Counted from the stretch's first letter, positions 41,219-51,002 are shown. The stretch is 64,000 bases of DNA from Sphingomonas naphthae (GCF_028607085.1 NZ_CP117411.1:3734501-3798500), one strand, 5' to 3'. Numbers and translations: made by a program. Notes: generated by a model not told the origin, from the letters alone.

Positions 41219-42454
41219 TTACAGGACGATCGTGCCGCCCTTGATGGTATGACGGACCTTGCCCTGCACCGGAAGCCCGTCGAACGGCGTGTTGCCCGCT
41301 TTGGCCGCCATCGCCTCGGCGCGGATCACCCACGGCGCGTCGGGATCGAACAGCACCAGATCGGCGGGCGCGCCGATGGCGAGGCTGCCCGGATCGAGGC
41401 CGATCAGCGTGGCCGGCGCGGTCGAGAGCAGGGCCAGCAGGCGCGGCAGGCTGACATGCCCGTCGCGCACCAGATTGAGCGACAGGGTCAGCAGCGTCTC
41501 GGCGCCCGCCATGCCGGGTTCGGCGTCGGCGAAGGGCAGCCGCTTGGCCTCCGGCCCCTGCGGGTCGTGCGCCGAGCACAGCATGTCGATCGTGCCGTCC
41601 GCCACCGCCGCCAGGCAGGCGAGCCGGTCGCGCTCGTCGCGCAAGGGCGGCGAGAGGCGGGCGAAGGTGCGGAAGCCGGTGACGGCGGTATCGGACAGCA
41701 GCAGATGCGCCGGGCTGATGCCGCAGGTGACGGCGAGGCCGCGCTTGCGGGCGGCGCGGATCAGGTCGAGCGCGCGCGCGGTGGTGATCTGGCGGAAATG
41801 GAGCCGCGCGCCGGTTTCCTCGGCCAGCATCAGATCGCGCGCGACGGCCAGCGCCTCGGTGATGGCCGGGGCCGACGCGAGCCCTAGCCGGGTCGCGGTC
41901 TCGCCGGCGGTGGCGACGGCGGCGCCGGCGAGCCCCTCGTCCTCGGCATGGGCGATCACCGGCAGGCCGAGCGCGCCGGCATAGGCCAGCAGCCGCTGCA
42001 TCGTGCCCGCGTCGGCGATCCGCCGCCGCCCGGTGGCGACCGCGACCGCGCCGCCCGATCGCATCAGGCCGATCTCGGCCAGCTCAGCGCCCGCCAGCCC
42101 GCGCGTGGCCGCCGCGATCGGGTGGACCCACAGATCGGGCTTGCCGGCCGCCGCCGCGCGCTGGACCAGCGCCACCTCGTCGAGCGGGGGCGATTGATCG
42201 GGCATCAGCGCGGCGCGGGTGATGCCGCCCGCCGCAAACGCCGGCAGGTCGATCGCGAACACGCCCACGTCGATCAGGCCGGGCGCCACCACCGCGCCGC
42301 GCGCGTCGATCGTGCGCGCGTCGGCGGGCAGATCGAACAGGCCCGTCGCGGCGATCGCGCCGTCCTTCAACAATATGCCGCCGCGCGTCTCGCTGCCCGC
42401 TACGGGATCGATCAGGCGCGCGTTGAGGATGGCGAGGGGGGCGTTGGTCACCAT
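41219..42454 (-). CDS. pyrC': Dihydroorotase-like protein PyrC', probably non-catalytic
   Basis: A 411-aa protein of the dihydroorotase family with the key metal ligands lost. The expected GLIDxHVH is GLIDVGVFA, the usual TDHAPH is SAHDPQG, and the VTPHHL-type block is ISPAHLLL. The [10 protein letters not shown] block remains. In pseudomonads a similar inactive PyrC' is needed to assemble aspartate carbamoyltransferase; that role fits here because it overlaps pyrB by 7 bp. A true PyrC would have to be encoded elsewhere. Confidence 0.88.
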   Translation of the reverse strand: MVTNAPLAILNARLIDPVAGSETRGGILLKDGAIAATGLFDLPADARTIDARGAVVAPGLIDVGVFAIDLPAFAAGGITRAALMPDQSPPLDEVALVQRAAAAGKPDLWVHPIAAATRGLAGAELAEIGLMRSGGAVAVATGRRRIADAGTMQRLLAYAGALGLPVIAHAEDEGLAGAAVATAGETATRLGLASAPAITEALAVARDLMLAEETGARLHFRQITTARALDLIRAARKRGLAVTCGISPAHLLLSDTAVTGFRTFARLSPPLRDERDRLACLAAVADGTIDMLCSAHDPQGPEAKRLPFADAEPGMAGAETLLTLSLNLVRDGHVSLPRLLALLSTAPATLIGLDPGSLAIGAPADLVLFDPDAPWVIRAEAMAAKAGNTPFDGLPVQGKVRHTIKGGTIVL

Positions 42455-43434
42455 CCCTCGATCCCCCGCCGCCCGCGCGTCAGCACGTCGAGGCAGGCCA
42501 TGCGCACGGCCACGCCCATCTCGACCTGTTCGGTGATCGCCGATCGCTGGAGATCGTCCGCCACCGACGAGGCGATCTCGATCCCCCGGTTCATCGGGCC
42601 GGGGTGCATCACCAGCGCGTCGGGCGCGGCGCGCGCCAGCCGCTCGGGCGTGAGGCCGTGGAGCATGTGATATTCGCGCGGGGAAGGCACGAAGCCGCCC
42701 GCCATCCGCTCGCGCTGGAGGCGCAGCATCATCACCACGTCGGCCCCGGCGATGCCCTCGTCGAAATCGGTGAAGGGCGTGACGCCCATCGCCTCGATGG
42801 CGGGCGGGAGGAGCGTGGGCGGGGCCACGACCCGCACCTCGGCGCCAAGCGCCGTGAGGCAGAGGATGTTGGAACGCGCGACCCGGCTGTGCAGCACGTC
42901 GCCGCAGATGGCGACCGTCAGCCCCTCGATCCGCCCCTTGCGGCGGCGGATGGTGAGCGCGTCGAGCAAGGCCTGGGTCGGATGCTCGTGGCGTCCGTCG
43001 CCCGCGTTGAGGACGGGGCAATCGACCTTGTCGGCGATCAGCTGCACCGCGCCCGATGATTCGTGGCGGATGACGATGACGTCGGCACGCATCGCGTTGA
43101 GCGTCATCGCCGTGTCGATCAGCGTCTCGCCCTTCTTCACGCTCGATTGCGCGACCGCCATGTTGACGACGTCCGCCCCCAGCCTTTTGCCGGCGATCTC
43201 GAACGAGAGGAGCGTGCGGGTGCTGTTCTCGAAGAAGGCGTTGATGAGTGTCAGCCCGCGCAGCCGCTCATCATGCTTGGTCCGCCCGCGATTCACCTCG
43301 ACCCATTGCTCCGCCTCGTCGAGCAGGCCGGTGATCTCCCACGGCTGGAGCCCGTAGATGCTGACGAGATCGCGATGGGGAAACGGGTGCGGCCGATCGC
43401 CGAGAGGGTTTGCGCGGGCGGCGGGATCGCTCAT
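42448..43434 (-). CDS. pyrB: Aspartate carbamoyltransferase catalytic subunit
   Basis: A 328-aa enzyme: carbamoyl phosphate + aspartate to carbamoyl aspartate, the committed step of pyrimidine synthesis. Carbamoyl-phosphate loop FFENSTRT (68-74 region), [14 protein letters not shown], the [13 protein letters not shown] motif, and the [10 protein letters not shown]-terminal block are all present. It overlaps the start of pyrC' by 7 bp, consistent with a PyrB-PyrC' complex. Its upstream region carries a long inverted repeat shared with the divergent peptidase gene. Confidence 0.96.
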   Translation of the reverse strand: MSDPAARANPLGDRPHPFPHRDLVSIYGLQPWEITGLLDEAEQWVEVNRGRTKHDERLRGLTLINAFFENSTRTLLSFEIAGKRLGADVVNMAVAQSSVKKGETLIDTAMTLNAMRADVIVIRHESSGAVQLIADKVDCPVLNAGDGRHEHPTQALLDALTIRRRKGRIEGLTVAICGDVLHSRVARSNILCLTALGAEVRVVAPPTLLPPAIEAMGVTPFTDFDEGIAGADVVMMLRLQRERMAGGFVPSPREYHMLHGLTPERLARAAPDALVMHPGPMNRGIEIASSVADDLQRSAITEQVEMGVAVRMACLDVLTRGRRGIEGW

Positions 43435-43497
43435 CGGAACGGCGCTGTAATGGCGGATGCGGCAGGGCTCAAGCCAATAGCCCACGCACGGCTCTCC

Positions 43498-43578
43498 CCG
43501 TTCGTCCCGAGCGTAGTCGAGGGACGTGCCCCAAGCGACCCGGCTCCCCCGTACCTCGACTACGCTCGGCACGAACGG
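43498..43578. repeat. Family 'CCGTTCGT..GAGCG' inverted repeat, copy 1
   Basis: 25-bp arms, 43498-43522 and 43554-43578, with one mismatch. It shares the CCGTTCGT..(C/T)GAGCG(T/A)AGTCGA core with the elements at 45599-45681 and 52771-52857. It occupies the divergent gap between pyrB and the isoaspartyl peptidase gene, where promoters are expected. Confidence 0.85.
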
Positions 43579-43621
43579 CAGAGAATGACGCTTACGATCG
43601 CGGGGTGTATGCACCCACCCC

Positions 43622-44542
43622 ATGCAATGGACCCTCGTCATCCACGGCGGCGCCGGCCGCCTCACCCGCGACACCGTCAGCCCCGATCAGGAGTCCGCGA
43701 TCCGCGCCGCGCTGACCGCCGCGCTCGATGCCGGCGCCGCGATCCTCGATGCGGGCGGCCCCGCGCTCGACGCGGTGGCCGCCGCCGTGCGCGTGCTGGA
43801 GGACGATCCGCATTTCAACAGCGGGCGCGGCGCGGCGCTCACGCAGGACGGGCGGATCGAGCATGACGCCGCGATCATGGACGGCGCCACCCGAGATGCC
43901 GGCGCGGTCGCCGGCGTCACCACCACCCGCCACCCGGTCGATCTGGCGCGCACGGTGATGGAGCGGAGCCCGCACGTCCTGCTGTCCGGCGCGGGGGCCG
44001 ATCGTTTCTCGCGCGATCAGGGGCTGGAACAGGCCGAGCCCGCCTGGTTCGAGGTCGCCGAACGCCGCCGCCAGCTCACCGAAATGCTGGCGCGCGACCC
44101 CGACGCGTTCGACGTGGACATGAAATACGGCACCGTCGGCGCGGTCGCGGTGGATGCCGCCGGGCACCTCGCGGCCGCCACCTCGACCGGCGGGGTGACC
44201 GGCAAGCGCTGGGGCCGGATCGGCGATTCGCCGTCGATCGGCGCGGGCACCTGGGCGGACGACCGCGCCTGCGCCGTCTCCTGCACGGGCTCCGGCGAAC
44301 ATTTCATCCGCGCCGGCGTCGCCCACGGCATCGCCGCGCGGGTGCGGCTGCTGGGCGAGAATGTCGTCGATGCGGCCGGCATTATGCTGGCCGAGGCCGA
44401 GGCGCTCGGCGGGCGCGGCGGCGCGATCGTGGTGACGCCTGCCGGCGAGGCCGGCTGGGCGCTGACGACGGCGGGGATGCACCGGGGCATCCGCCGCGCG
44501 GGCGAGGCGGGGACGGTGGCGATCTTCGGGGAGGAGGGGTGA
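43622..44542 (+). CDS. iaaA: Isoaspartyl peptidase / L-asparaginase (Ntn-hydrolase)
   Basis: A 306-aa precursor of an N-terminal nucleophile hydrolase that cleaves isoaspartyl dipeptides and asparagine. It autocleaves before T171 ([11 protein letters not shown]) to give alpha and beta chains. Other conserved parts are the N-terminal [18 protein letters not shown], and [17 protein letters not shown] (substrate loop). Cytoplasmic; damaged-protein repair or peptide turnover. Confidence 0.93.
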   Translation: MQWTLVIHGGAGRLTRDTVSPDQESAIRAALTAALDAGAAILDAGGPALDAVAAAVRVLEDDPHFNSGRGAALTQDGRIEHDAAIMDGATRDAGAVAGVTTTRHPVDLARTVMERSPHVLLSGAGADRFSRDQGLEQAEPAWFEVAERRRQLTEMLARDPDAFDVDMKYGTVGAVAVDAAGHLAAATSTGGVTGKRWGRIGDSPSIGAGTWADDRACAVSCTGSGEHFIRAGVAHGIAARVRLLGENVVDAAGIMLAEAEALGGRGGAIVVTPAGEAGWALTTAGMHRGIRRAGEAGTVAIFGEEG

Positions 44543-44550
44543 CATAGGCC

Positions 44551-44636
44551 GTCGCCCCGGCGCAGGCCGGGGCCTCTGGCGGCTGCCACAGCCGTCGCCC
44601 CAAGCGTACAGCGGCCCCGGCCTGCGCCGGGGCGAC
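44551..44636. repeat. Perfect 24-bp inverted repeat (CCGG-type)
   Basis: Arms 44551-44574 and 44613-44636 are exact reverse complements around a 38-nt loop. Each contains CCCCGGC-GCAG-GCCGGGG or its complement. Structurally similar to 2964-3031, with GTCGCCCC replacing CCCAGGGC at the outer end. It separates the peptidase and nuclease genes. Confidence 0.88.
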
Positions 44637-44691
44637 GCATCTTGTAACCGCGTCATTCCACCCGTCATCAAAACCCATTAAGGGCGCAATC

Positions 44692-45588
44692 ATGCGTCGT
44701 ATCCCCGCCCTGCTGCTGGCCCTCGCGGCCCTGATCCTCACCGCCTCGCCGGCCGCCGCCTGGTGGGAATGGGGGCATGAGACCGTCGCCGGCATCGCGC
44801 GGATGAACGTCACCCCGCGCACCCGGCTGGAGATCGATCGGCTGCTGAAGCAAGGCGCGCTCGTCGGCACGCCGACCTGCCCGCTGAAAACGATCGAGGA
44901 TGCCAGCGTCTGGGCCGATTGCATCAAGCCGCTCGGCGATCGCTTCAGCTACGCCTACAATTGGCATTATCAGAACGTCGATATCTGCAAGCCCTTCGCG
45001 GTGAAGCCCAATTGCCCGGACGGCAATTGCGTCTCCGCGCAGATCGCCCGCGCGCAGCGGATGCTGGCCGATCGCAAGCTGCCCACCCGCGACCGGATCG
45101 AGGCGCTGGCCTTCCTCGTCCACTTCGTCGGCGATCTCCACCAGCCGCTCCATGCCGGCGACCATCACGATCTCGGCGGCAATCAGGCGAAGGTGAATTA
45201 CGGCGCGATCGGCGGCCGCATGAACCTCCATTCCATCTGGGACGGTCTCCTCGCCGAGCGCGCGATCTCCACCCCGGAAGCGGGCGCGAAAGGCATCCTG
45301 GCCGAAGTGCCGGTCGCCGAGCGCGCAACTCTCGCGGGCGGCACGATCGAGGATTGGAGCCGCGAAAGCTGGCAGATGGCGCACGACGCCTATGCCGCCG
45401 TCATGGCCGACCCCTGCGCCACGCCCGACGGGCGGGTGACGATGGACGCGGCGACGATCGACCGGCTGGTGCCCCGGGTGCGGCTGACCATCGCCAAGGG
45501 CGGGCTGCGGCTGGCCAAGCTGCTCGACGAGGCACTGGACGGCGATCACCCGGAAGTGGCGCATCCGGCCAAGGGTTTCGTGCGGTAG
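44692..45588 (+). CDS. S1/P1-type secreted nuclease
   Basis: A 298-aa exported zinc nuclease that degrades single-stranded nucleic acids to 5'-mononucleotides. Signal peptide 1-23 ends at AAA so that W24 becomes the N-terminal Trp ligand of the tri-zinc centre. H29 (WGHE), the HFVGDLHQPLHAG block and NLHSIWD supply the other ligands. Extracellular or periplasmic nucleotide scavenging is the usual role. Confidence 0.92.
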   Translation: MRRIPALLLALAALILTASPAAAWWEWGHETVAGIARMNVTPRTRLEIDRLLKQGALVGTPTCPLKTIEDASVWADCIKPLGDRFSYAYNWHYQNVDICKPFAVKPNCPDGNCVSAQIARAQRMLADRKLPTRDRIEALAFLVHFVGDLHQPLHAGDHHDLGGNQAKVNYGAIGGRMNLHSIWDGLLAERAISTPEAGAKGILAEVPVAERATLAGGTIEDWSRESWQMAHDAYAAVMADPCATPDGRVTMDAATIDRLVPRVRLTIAKGGLRLAKLLDEALDGDHPEVAHPAKGFVR

Positions 45589-45598
45589 GATTGCGATT

Positions 45599-45681
45599 CC
45601 GTTCGTGCTGAGCGAAGTCGAAGCACGGGAGGCAGACGCAGCGTTCGGGGCACGCCCTTCGACTTCGCTCAGGGCGAACGG
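45599..45681. repeat. Family 'CCGTTCGT..GAGCG' inverted repeat, copy 2
   Basis: 25-bp arms 45599-45623 and 45657-45681, 23 of 25 paired, same family as 43498 and 52771. It separates the S1/P1 nuclease and exonuclease genes. Confidence 0.82.
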
Positions 45682-45721
45682 GCAAGGTTAAGGCCGTCGG
45701 TTTGAGGGCATAAGGAGCATC

Positions 45722-46174
45722 ATGCGCTATTTCCTCGATACCGAATTCAACGGCTTCGGCGGCGACCTCATCAGCCTCGGCCTCGCGGCGGAGGAGGGCG
45801 ATCAGGATTATTACGTCGCCCTGCCGCTGCCCGACGAGGTCGATCCTTGGGTGCGCGCGCATGTCGTACCCTATCTGTATCAGGTGCCCCAGGCGCTCGA
45901 TAACCGGCTGGACCGGATCGCCGCCGCGCACGATCTGGCGGCGTATCTGGCGACCGATCCGGCGCCGCTGATCGTAGCCGACTGGCCAGAGGATATCGCG
46001 CTCTTCTGCCGCCTGCTGCTCACCGGCCCGCGCGATATCGTCGATGTCGGGCGGATCGAATTCGAGTTCCGCCGCACCCCCGGCTTTTCCACCGCGCACA
46101 ACAGCGCGGTGCCGCACAACGCCCTGCACGACGCACGCGCCTTGCGGCGTTTCGTTCTCGACAGCGAGGCCTAG
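45722..46174 (+). CDS. DEDDh-type 3'-5' exoribonuclease (Rv2179c-like)
   Basis: A 150-aa DnaQ-fold exonuclease. Catalytic residues D6 and E8 (FLDTEFNG), D87 (ADWPED), and H132/D137 (PHNALHDARAL) make up the DEDDh set. It matches the short polyadenylated-RNA exonuclease type rather than the DNA polymerase epsilon subunit. Its stop overlaps the stop of acyP on the opposite strand by 4 bp. Confidence 0.88.
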   Translation: MRYFLDTEFNGFGGDLISLGLAAEEGDQDYYVALPLPDEVDPWVRAHVVPYLYQVPQALDNRLDRIAAAHDLAAYLATDPAPLIVADWPEDIALFCRLLLTGPRDIVDVGRIEFEFRRTPGFSTAHNSAVPHNALHDARALRRFVLDSEA

Positions 46175-46443
46175 CGGCGGGCGAACCCCGTCGTGCCGGG
46201 ATCGTCGGCCGGCGCCTCCGTCACGCCATCCACCTGCGCGCGGGCGGGCCCGTCATGCGCGCGGCGGATCAGATCGGCGACGGCGGCGGTATCGCCCGCG
46301 GCGAGGATTTCGACAGTCCCGTCGGGCAGGTTGCGCACCCAGCCGTCGAGCCCGAGGCCCGTCGCCTGCGCCACCGTCCAGTCGCGGAAGAACACGCCCT
46401 GCACCTTGCCTGTCACGATCAGGTGACGGGCGACCCGGCTCAT
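46171..46443 (-). CDS. acyP: Acylphosphatase
   Basis: A 90-aa acylphosphatase. Catalytic R20 and N38 ([26 protein letters not shown]) match the family. It hydrolyses acyl phosphates such as carbamoyl or acetyl phosphate. It overlaps the aroC stop by 4 bp and is the last gene of the fabI-...-aroC-acyP run. Confidence 0.93.
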   Translation of the reverse strand: MSRVARHLIVTGKVQGVFFRDWTVAQATGLGLDGWVRNLPDGTVEILAAGDTAAVADLIRRAHDGPARAQVDGVTEAPADDPGTTGFARR

Positions 46444-47516
46444 GCCCCGCCCACCTGCCCCCGGTGGAGCAATTTCTGGTCGGCCAGCACCAGCGCGACC
46501 ATCGCCTCCACCACCGGCGCGGCGCGGATGCCGACGCAGGGGTCGTGGCGGCCCTTGGTGCGGATGTCGGCCGCCTGCCCGTCGCGGCCGATCGTCTCGA
46601 CCGGCGTGAGGATCGAGGAGGTGGGTTTGAGCGCGACGCGCACCACCACCGGCTGGCCGGTGGCGATACCGCCCGCGATGCCACCGGCATGGTTGGCGAG
46701 GAATTCGGGCTTGCCGTTCGCGCCGGGGCGCATCGGATCGGCGTTGCTCTCGCCGGTCAGCCGCGCGGCGGCGAAACCGTCGCCGATCTCGATGCCCTTC
46801 ACCGCGTTGATCGACATCAGCGCCGAGGCCAGCTCGCTGTCCAGCTTGGCATAGAGCGGCGCGCCCCAGCCGGCCGGCACGCCGGTCGCGACGCATTCGA
46901 CCACCGCGCCCACCGAGGAACCGGCCTTGCGCGCATTGTCGACGATCACCTCCCACCGCGCGGCGGCGGCGGCATCGGGGCAGAAGAAGGGGTTGCGATC
47001 GATCTCGCCATCGTCGAACGCCGCCGGGTCGATCGGATTGCCGCCCAGCTCGACCAGATAGGCGCGGATCGAAACCTCGGGGATCACCGCGCGCGCCACA
47101 GCCCCCGCCGCCACCCGCGCCGCCGTCTCCCGCGCCGAGGATCGCCCGCCACCGCGATAGTCGCGGAAGCCGTATTTCGCGTCATAGGCATAATCGGCAT
47201 GGCCCGGCCGATAGGCGAGCGCGACCTCCGAATAATCCTTCGACCTTTGGTCGACATTCTCGATCATCAGGCTGATCGGCGTGCCCGTCGTCCGCCCCCC
47301 GAACACGCCCGAGAGGATGCGGACGGTGTCCGGCTCCTGCCGCTGCGTGGTGAAGCGCGAGGTGCCGGGGCGCCGCTTGTCGAGCCAGGGCTGGATATCG
47401 CTTTCGCTGAGCGGCAACCCCGGCGGGCACCCGTCCACGACGGCGCCCAGCGCCGGCCCATGGCTCTCGCCCCAGGTGGTGAAGCGGAACAGACGACCGA
47501 AACTGTTGAGGCTCAT
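46440..47516 (-). CDS. aroC: Chorismate synthase
   Basis: A 358-aa enzyme: 5-enolpyruvylshikimate 3-phosphate to chorismate, needing reduced FMN. Signatures: [51 protein letters not shown], and [10 protein letters not shown]. It starts inside the stop of the DUF2442 gene (ATGA). Housekeeping aromatic amino acid synthesis. Confidence 0.97.
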   Translation of the reverse strand: MSLNSFGRLFRFTTWGESHGPALGAVVDGCPPGLPLSESDIQPWLDKRRPGTSRFTTQRQEPDTVRILSGVFGGRTTGTPISLMIENVDQRSKDYSEVALAYRPGHADYAYDAKYGFRDYRGGGRSSARETAARVAAGAVARAVIPEVSIRAYLVELGGNPIDPAAFDDGEIDRNPFFCPDAAAAARWEVIVDNARKAGSSVGAVVECVATGVPAGWGAPLYAKLDSELASALMSINAVKGIEIGDGFAAARLTGESNADPMRPGANGKPEFLANHAGGIAGGIATGQPVVVRVALKPTSSILTPVETIGRDGQAADIRTKGRHDPCVGIRAAPVVEAMVALVLADQKLLHRGQVGGA

Positions 47517-47767
47517 GCGGCGGTAGCGCGCGTCCGCGTCATGTCGCCCCGCCCCGCCAGCAGGCCGGCGATCGAGATATCCTCGTCAAGCTCGTCCCAG
47601 TGGAGACCGACTGTTCCGATATGTACCTTGGCGCGATCCTCCGGCGATCCATCCAGCAGGCGCGGAAACCAGACAAGGGGCACACCGAGCGTGCGACCGT
47701 CCTCCAGCTCGACCCACATTGTCACGTCGTCGAAGCGAACCTCGACCGCCTTAGCGGAAGTGTCCAT
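47513..47767 (-). CDS. DUF2442 protein
   Basis: An 84-aa protein with the full DUF2442 pattern: VWVELEDGR-type start, [36 protein letters not shown]. Function unknown. DUF2442 and DUF4160 genes are commonly adjacent, and some such pairs have been proposed as toxin-antitoxin-like. Here the pair overlaps by 17 bp and is spliced into a core operon, ending inside the aroC start codon. Confidence 0.85.
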   Translation of the reverse strand: MDTSAKAVEVRFDDVTMWVELEDGRTLGVPLVWFPRLLDGSPEDRAKVHIGTVGLHWDELDEDISIAGLLAGRGDMTRTRATAA

Positions 47768-47993
47768 GCCATGCGTCCTGCAACTCGCGCTTGCGCGCCC
47801 TGATGATAAGCAGCGCCATCGCGAGCGAGCGCCGATCCAGTCCATGATTGTAAGCCAGCTCGATCGTGTCACCAAGCCAGAACTTGGCTTCGTGCCCATC
47901 GCGCTCGACATGGATATGGATCGGCTCGCGCGGATTGCCCTCGTTCGAGAAGAAGTGAAACCGCAAACCCTTGTCGCGAAAGACGAGCGGCAT
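47751..47993 (-). CDS. DUF4160 protein
   Basis: An 80-aa protein: FRDKGLRFHFFSNEGNPREPIHIHVERDGHEAKFWL is the DUF4160 core with its HIHV block, followed by a helical tail ending [14 protein letters not shown]. It begins 4 bp after the fabI stop and overlaps the DUF2442 gene by 17 bp. Function unknown; possibly a toxin-like partner of the DUF2442 protein (inference). Confidence 0.85.
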   Translation of the reverse strand: MPLVFRDKGLRFHFFSNEGNPREPIHIHVERDGHEAKFWLGDTIELAYNHGLDRRSLAMALLIIRARKRELQDAWHGHFR

Positions 47994-47997
47994 CAGA

Positions 47998-48801
47998 TCA
48001 CACTAGCCCGATGTCGGGCGCATCCTCCGCCTTCATGCCGATCACGTTGTACCCCGCGTCGACATGGTGGATCTCCCCCGTCACGCCGCTCGCCAGATCG
48101 GATAGCAGATAGAGCGCGCCGCCGCCGACATCCTCGATGGTCACGTTACGGCGGAGCGGGGAATTATATTCGTTCCACTTCATGATGTAACGGAAATCGC
48201 CGATGCCGCTGGCCGCCAGCGTCTTGATCGGGCCGGCCGAGATGGCGTTGACCCGGATCTTCTCGCGCCCCAGATCCATCGCCAGATATTTGACCGAGGT
48301 TTCCAGCGCCGACTTCGCCACGCCCATCACGTTGTAATGCGGCACGACCTTCTCGGCGCCGTAATAACTGAGCGTCAGCACCGATCCGCCATCGGGCATC
48401 ATCCGCCGCGCCGCGCGGGTGACGGCGACGAAGCTGTAGACCGAGATGTTCATCGTCAGCAGGAAATTATCCAGGCTGGTATCGACGAACAGGCCGCGCA
48501 GCTCGTTCTTGTCGGAAAAGCCGATGGCGTGGACGAGGAAGTCGATCGTCGGCCAGCGTTCGGCGACCTGCGCGAAGGTCGCGTCGATCGCCTCCATGCT
48601 CGATACGTCGCATTCCACCAGGAAATCGCTGCCCAGTTCGGCCGCCAGCGGGCGCACGCGCTTGGCCAGCGCCTCGCCCTGGTAGGAAAAGGCCAGCTCC
48701 GCGCCCTGCGCGGCGAGCGCCTTGGAAATTCCCCAGGCGAGCGACTTGTCGTTGGCGAGGCCCATGATGAGCCCCCGCTTGCCCTCCATCAACCCGGCCA
48801 T
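47998..48801 (-). CDS. fabI: Enoyl-[acyl-carrier-protein] reductase (NADH)
   Basis: A 267-aa FabI, final step of each fatty-acid elongation cycle. Active-site Y156 and K163 align exactly with E. coli numbering (YNVMGVAKSAL), Y146/Y147 also fit, and the N-terminal GLANDKSLAWGISKALA dinucleotide loop is typical. It heads the fabI-DUF4160-DUF2442-aroC-acyP run with minimal gaps. Confidence 0.97.
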   Translation of the reverse strand: MAGLMEGKRGLIMGLANDKSLAWGISKALAAQGAELAFSYQGEALAKRVRPLAAELGSDFLVECDVSSMEAIDATFAQVAERWPTIDFLVHAIGFSDKNELRGLFVDTSLDNFLLTMNISVYSFVAVTRAARRMMPDGGSVLTLSYYGAEKVVPHYNVMGVAKSALETSVKYLAMDLGREKIRVNAISAGPIKTLAASGIGDFRYIMKWNEYNSPLRRNVTIEDVGGGALYLLSDLASGVTGEIHHVDAGYNVIGMKAEDAPDIGLV

Positions 48802-48803
48802 CT

Positions 48804-49757
48804 CTACTCCCTCGCTTCCGGTGCCGATCCCCTTAGCCGCGCTTCAGGGGTTTCCGCCAGTGCCGCGTTGAGATGCGCGCCGATCACCAGCCCGAAGCCG
48901 ACCAGCCAGAAGAAGAACAAGGCGATCACCACGCCCGCCAGGCTGCCGTAGGTGCGATCGTAACCGCCCAGCAGCGAGAGGGCGGCGGGCAGCGCCATCG
49001 TGATCGCCATCCACCACACGCTGGTGAACAGCGCGCCCGGCCATTTCGGGCAGCCCGCATAGCGATATTTGGCCGGCGTGAGCGTCAGGAAGACGAGGTA
49101 GATCGATCCGGTCAGCAGCAGCAGGGTCGGCAGGCGCAGCACGTTGATGACCGCGCCGATCCGCGTCGTGAAGGGCAGCAGGCGATAGATGAACTGCTCG
49201 GCGCCGGTCAGCACAACCTGCGCCGAAAAGGCCGTCAACACCGCCACCACCGACACGAAGATGATCGCGACCGACCCGAGCCGGTAATGCCAGAAGGCGC
49301 GGCTGAACTGCGTGCCGTAGGCGCGGCGCAGGATGTCGCGGATCGTCTCGATGAAGCTGCCGACCGTCCAGAAGCCGACGAGCGCGCCCAGCCACAGCAG
49401 CGCGCCGGTGCGGTTGGCCAGCACGTCGGCGATCGGCTGGCGCAGCAGATTGGCCACGGTGGGGGGCAGGGTGCGCAGAAAGCTGGCGATGGCGGCGGCC
49501 GTATCCGGCCCGCGATCGAACGCCTGCGCCAGCGCCGCCAGCACGATGAAGAAGGGGAAAAGGGAGACCAGCGCCAGATAGGCGAGGTTTCCGGCGTGGA
49601 TGAAGCCATCCGAATAGACGCCGATCGCAACCCGCTTGACGACCTCCATCACCCGCCGCGTCGGGCGCAGCCGACGGAGCGAGCGCCGCCAGAGCGGATG
49701 GGCGGCGCGTTCCTCGGGCGATTCGGGAGAGATTCGCTGCAAACCTCTCCCTTTCAA
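48804..49757 (-). CDS. YihY/BrkB family inner-membrane protein
   Basis: About 317 aa, six hydrophobic segments, with the family's GFIHAGNLAYLALVSLFPFFIVLAALAQAF start and FFFWLVGFGLVIGAHLNAAL end. Function is unresolved in bacteria. The start is uncertain: the frame opens at TTG 49757, and the first ATG is 36 codons further in (about 49649). It directly precedes fabI (2-nt gap). Confidence 0.85.
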   Translation of the reverse strand: MKGRGLQRISPESPEERAAHPLWRRSLRRLRPTRRVMEVVKRVAIGVYSDGFIHAGNLAYLALVSLFPFFIVLAALAQAFDRGPDTAAAIASFLRTLPPTVANLLRQPIADVLANRTGALLWLGALVGFWTVGSFIETIRDILRRAYGTQFSRAFWHYRLGSVAIIFVSVVAVLTAFSAQVVLTGAEQFIYRLLPFTTRIGAVINVLRLPTLLLLTGSIYLVFLTLTPAKYRYAGCPKWPGALFTSVWWMAITMALPAALSLLGGYDRTYGSLAGVVIALFFFWLVGFGLVIGAHLNAALAETPEARLRGSAPEARE

Positions 49758-49776
49758 ACGGCCCCGAAACGATTCT

Positions 49777-50727
49777 TCAAACCCCCAACCCGGCCCTCGG
49801 GTTGCGTGCCTTTTCCTCTTCCCAGCTTTCGACGAAGGCGGTCAGTGCCGCGTCGTCGGCGGGCAGGTCGACCATCAGGGTCACATATTGCGCGCCGCGC
49901 GTGCCGTCCTTCCTGTGGAAGCCGCGATCCTTGAGGCGCATCACCTTGCCCGAGGAGGAGCCGGCCGGCAGCTTCAGCATCACCGCGCCCTCGACGGTCG
50001 GCACCTTGACGGTCGCGCCTAGCACCGCCTCGTCGAGCCGGATCGGCAGGTCGAGCCGCACGTCGTCGCCGTCGCGCTTGTAGAAGCGGTGGGGCTTCAC
50101 CTCGACGGTGACGATCGCGTCGCCCGCGCCGCCGGGGCCGGCCTCGCCCTGCCCACCCAGCCGCATCGGCGATCCGCCGACCGCGTCGGCCGTGAGTTTC
50201 AGGTCGATCGTCTTGCCCGAGGACAGCGTCACCCGCTGCGACTTGAGCGCGGCGGCCTCCTCGAAATCCACCGACAGGCGATAGGCGACGTCGGCGCCCT
50301 TGGGGGCTGCGCGCTGGCGGAAGCCGCCGCTGCCGCCGCCGAACGGATTGCCCCCGCCGCCGCGCCCGGCCGCGCCGCCGAACAGCCCCTCGAAGATATC
50401 CGAGAAATCTCCGCCGCCGCCACCGAAGTCCGCGCCACCCGCCGGCCCGCGCTGGCGGAAACCGCCGCCGGGATGCCCGCCGCCATAGCCGAACGGCGCC
50501 CTGGGATTGCCCTGTTCGTCCAGCTCGCCGCGATCATATTGCGCGCGTTTGTCCTTGTCGGAGAGAAGGTCATAGGCCTGCGTCACCTCCGAGAAGCGCT
50601 CGGAAGCCTTGGGATTGTCCTTGTTGCGATCGGGGTGCAGTTCCTTGGCGAGCTTGCGATAGGCTTTCTTGATCGTCGCCTCATCCGCGTCGCGCGCCAC
50701 ACCCAGCCTTGAATAGAGATCCGCCAT
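49777..50727 (-). CDS. DnaJ-family (CbpA-like, type II) co-chaperone
   Basis: A 316-aa J-protein. J domain 1-70 with HPD at 31-33, Gly/Phe-rich linker about 80-140 containing DIFEGLFGG, then two C-terminal beta domains; no zinc finger. It stimulates a DnaK partner's ATPase. It lies upstream of the YihY gene on the same strand (19-nt gap). Confidence 0.93.
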   Translation of the reverse strand: MADLYSRLGVARDADEATIKKAYRKLAKELHPDRNKDNPKASERFSEVTQAYDLLSDKDKRAQYDRGELDEQGNPRAPFGYGGGHPGGGFRQRGPAGGADFGGGGGDFSDIFEGLFGGAAGRGGGGNPFGGGSGGFRQRAAPKGADVAYRLSVDFEEAAALKSQRVTLSSGKTIDLKLTADAVGGSPMRLGGQGEAGPGGAGDAIVTVEVKPHRFYKRDGDDVRLDLPIRLDEAVLGATVKVPTVEGAVMLKLPAGSSSGKVMRLKDRGFHRKDGTRGAQYVTLMVDLPADDAALTAFVESWEEEKARNPRAGLGV

Positions 50728-50807
50728 CGTCGTCCGTGTTGCCCGAGTGCAACGCGATGTGCGCATGGGGGAGCCGACACACAAGAGGTATTTCGCGCTG
50801 AAGAACA

Positions 50808-50915
50808 CCCCTCCCGCTTGCGAGAGGGGCTGGGGGTGGGCCTATCCATCGCCACGACGGCGCAACCCTGGCGGACCGCGCGCCCTCCCCCGACCCCTCC
50901 CGCAAGCGGGAGGGG
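50808..50915. repeat. Palindromic element with CCCCTCCCGC hairpins
   Basis: Left hairpin at 50808-50829 (CCCCTC/GAGGGG around a 10-nt loop) and a near-perfect right hairpin CCCCTCCCGC-AA-GCGGGAGGGG at 50894-50915. Between them lie runs of GGGGGTGGG and its rough complement. It resides in the divergent gap between the dnaJ-like and metallopeptidase genes. Confidence 0.75.
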
Positions 50916-51002
50916 AGAGAATGGATTTTAGGGCGCATCACGGCACCATCTTCGCGGAAGGGCGTTCAGGCGGGCAAATCCCCAATATCAAAGGTGTTTT
51001 CC

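Noticed and set aside
49777-50727. Annotation as a full DnaJ
   Set aside because: The protein lacks the four-repeat cysteine zinc finger of DnaJ, so it is a CbpA-like type II J-protein.
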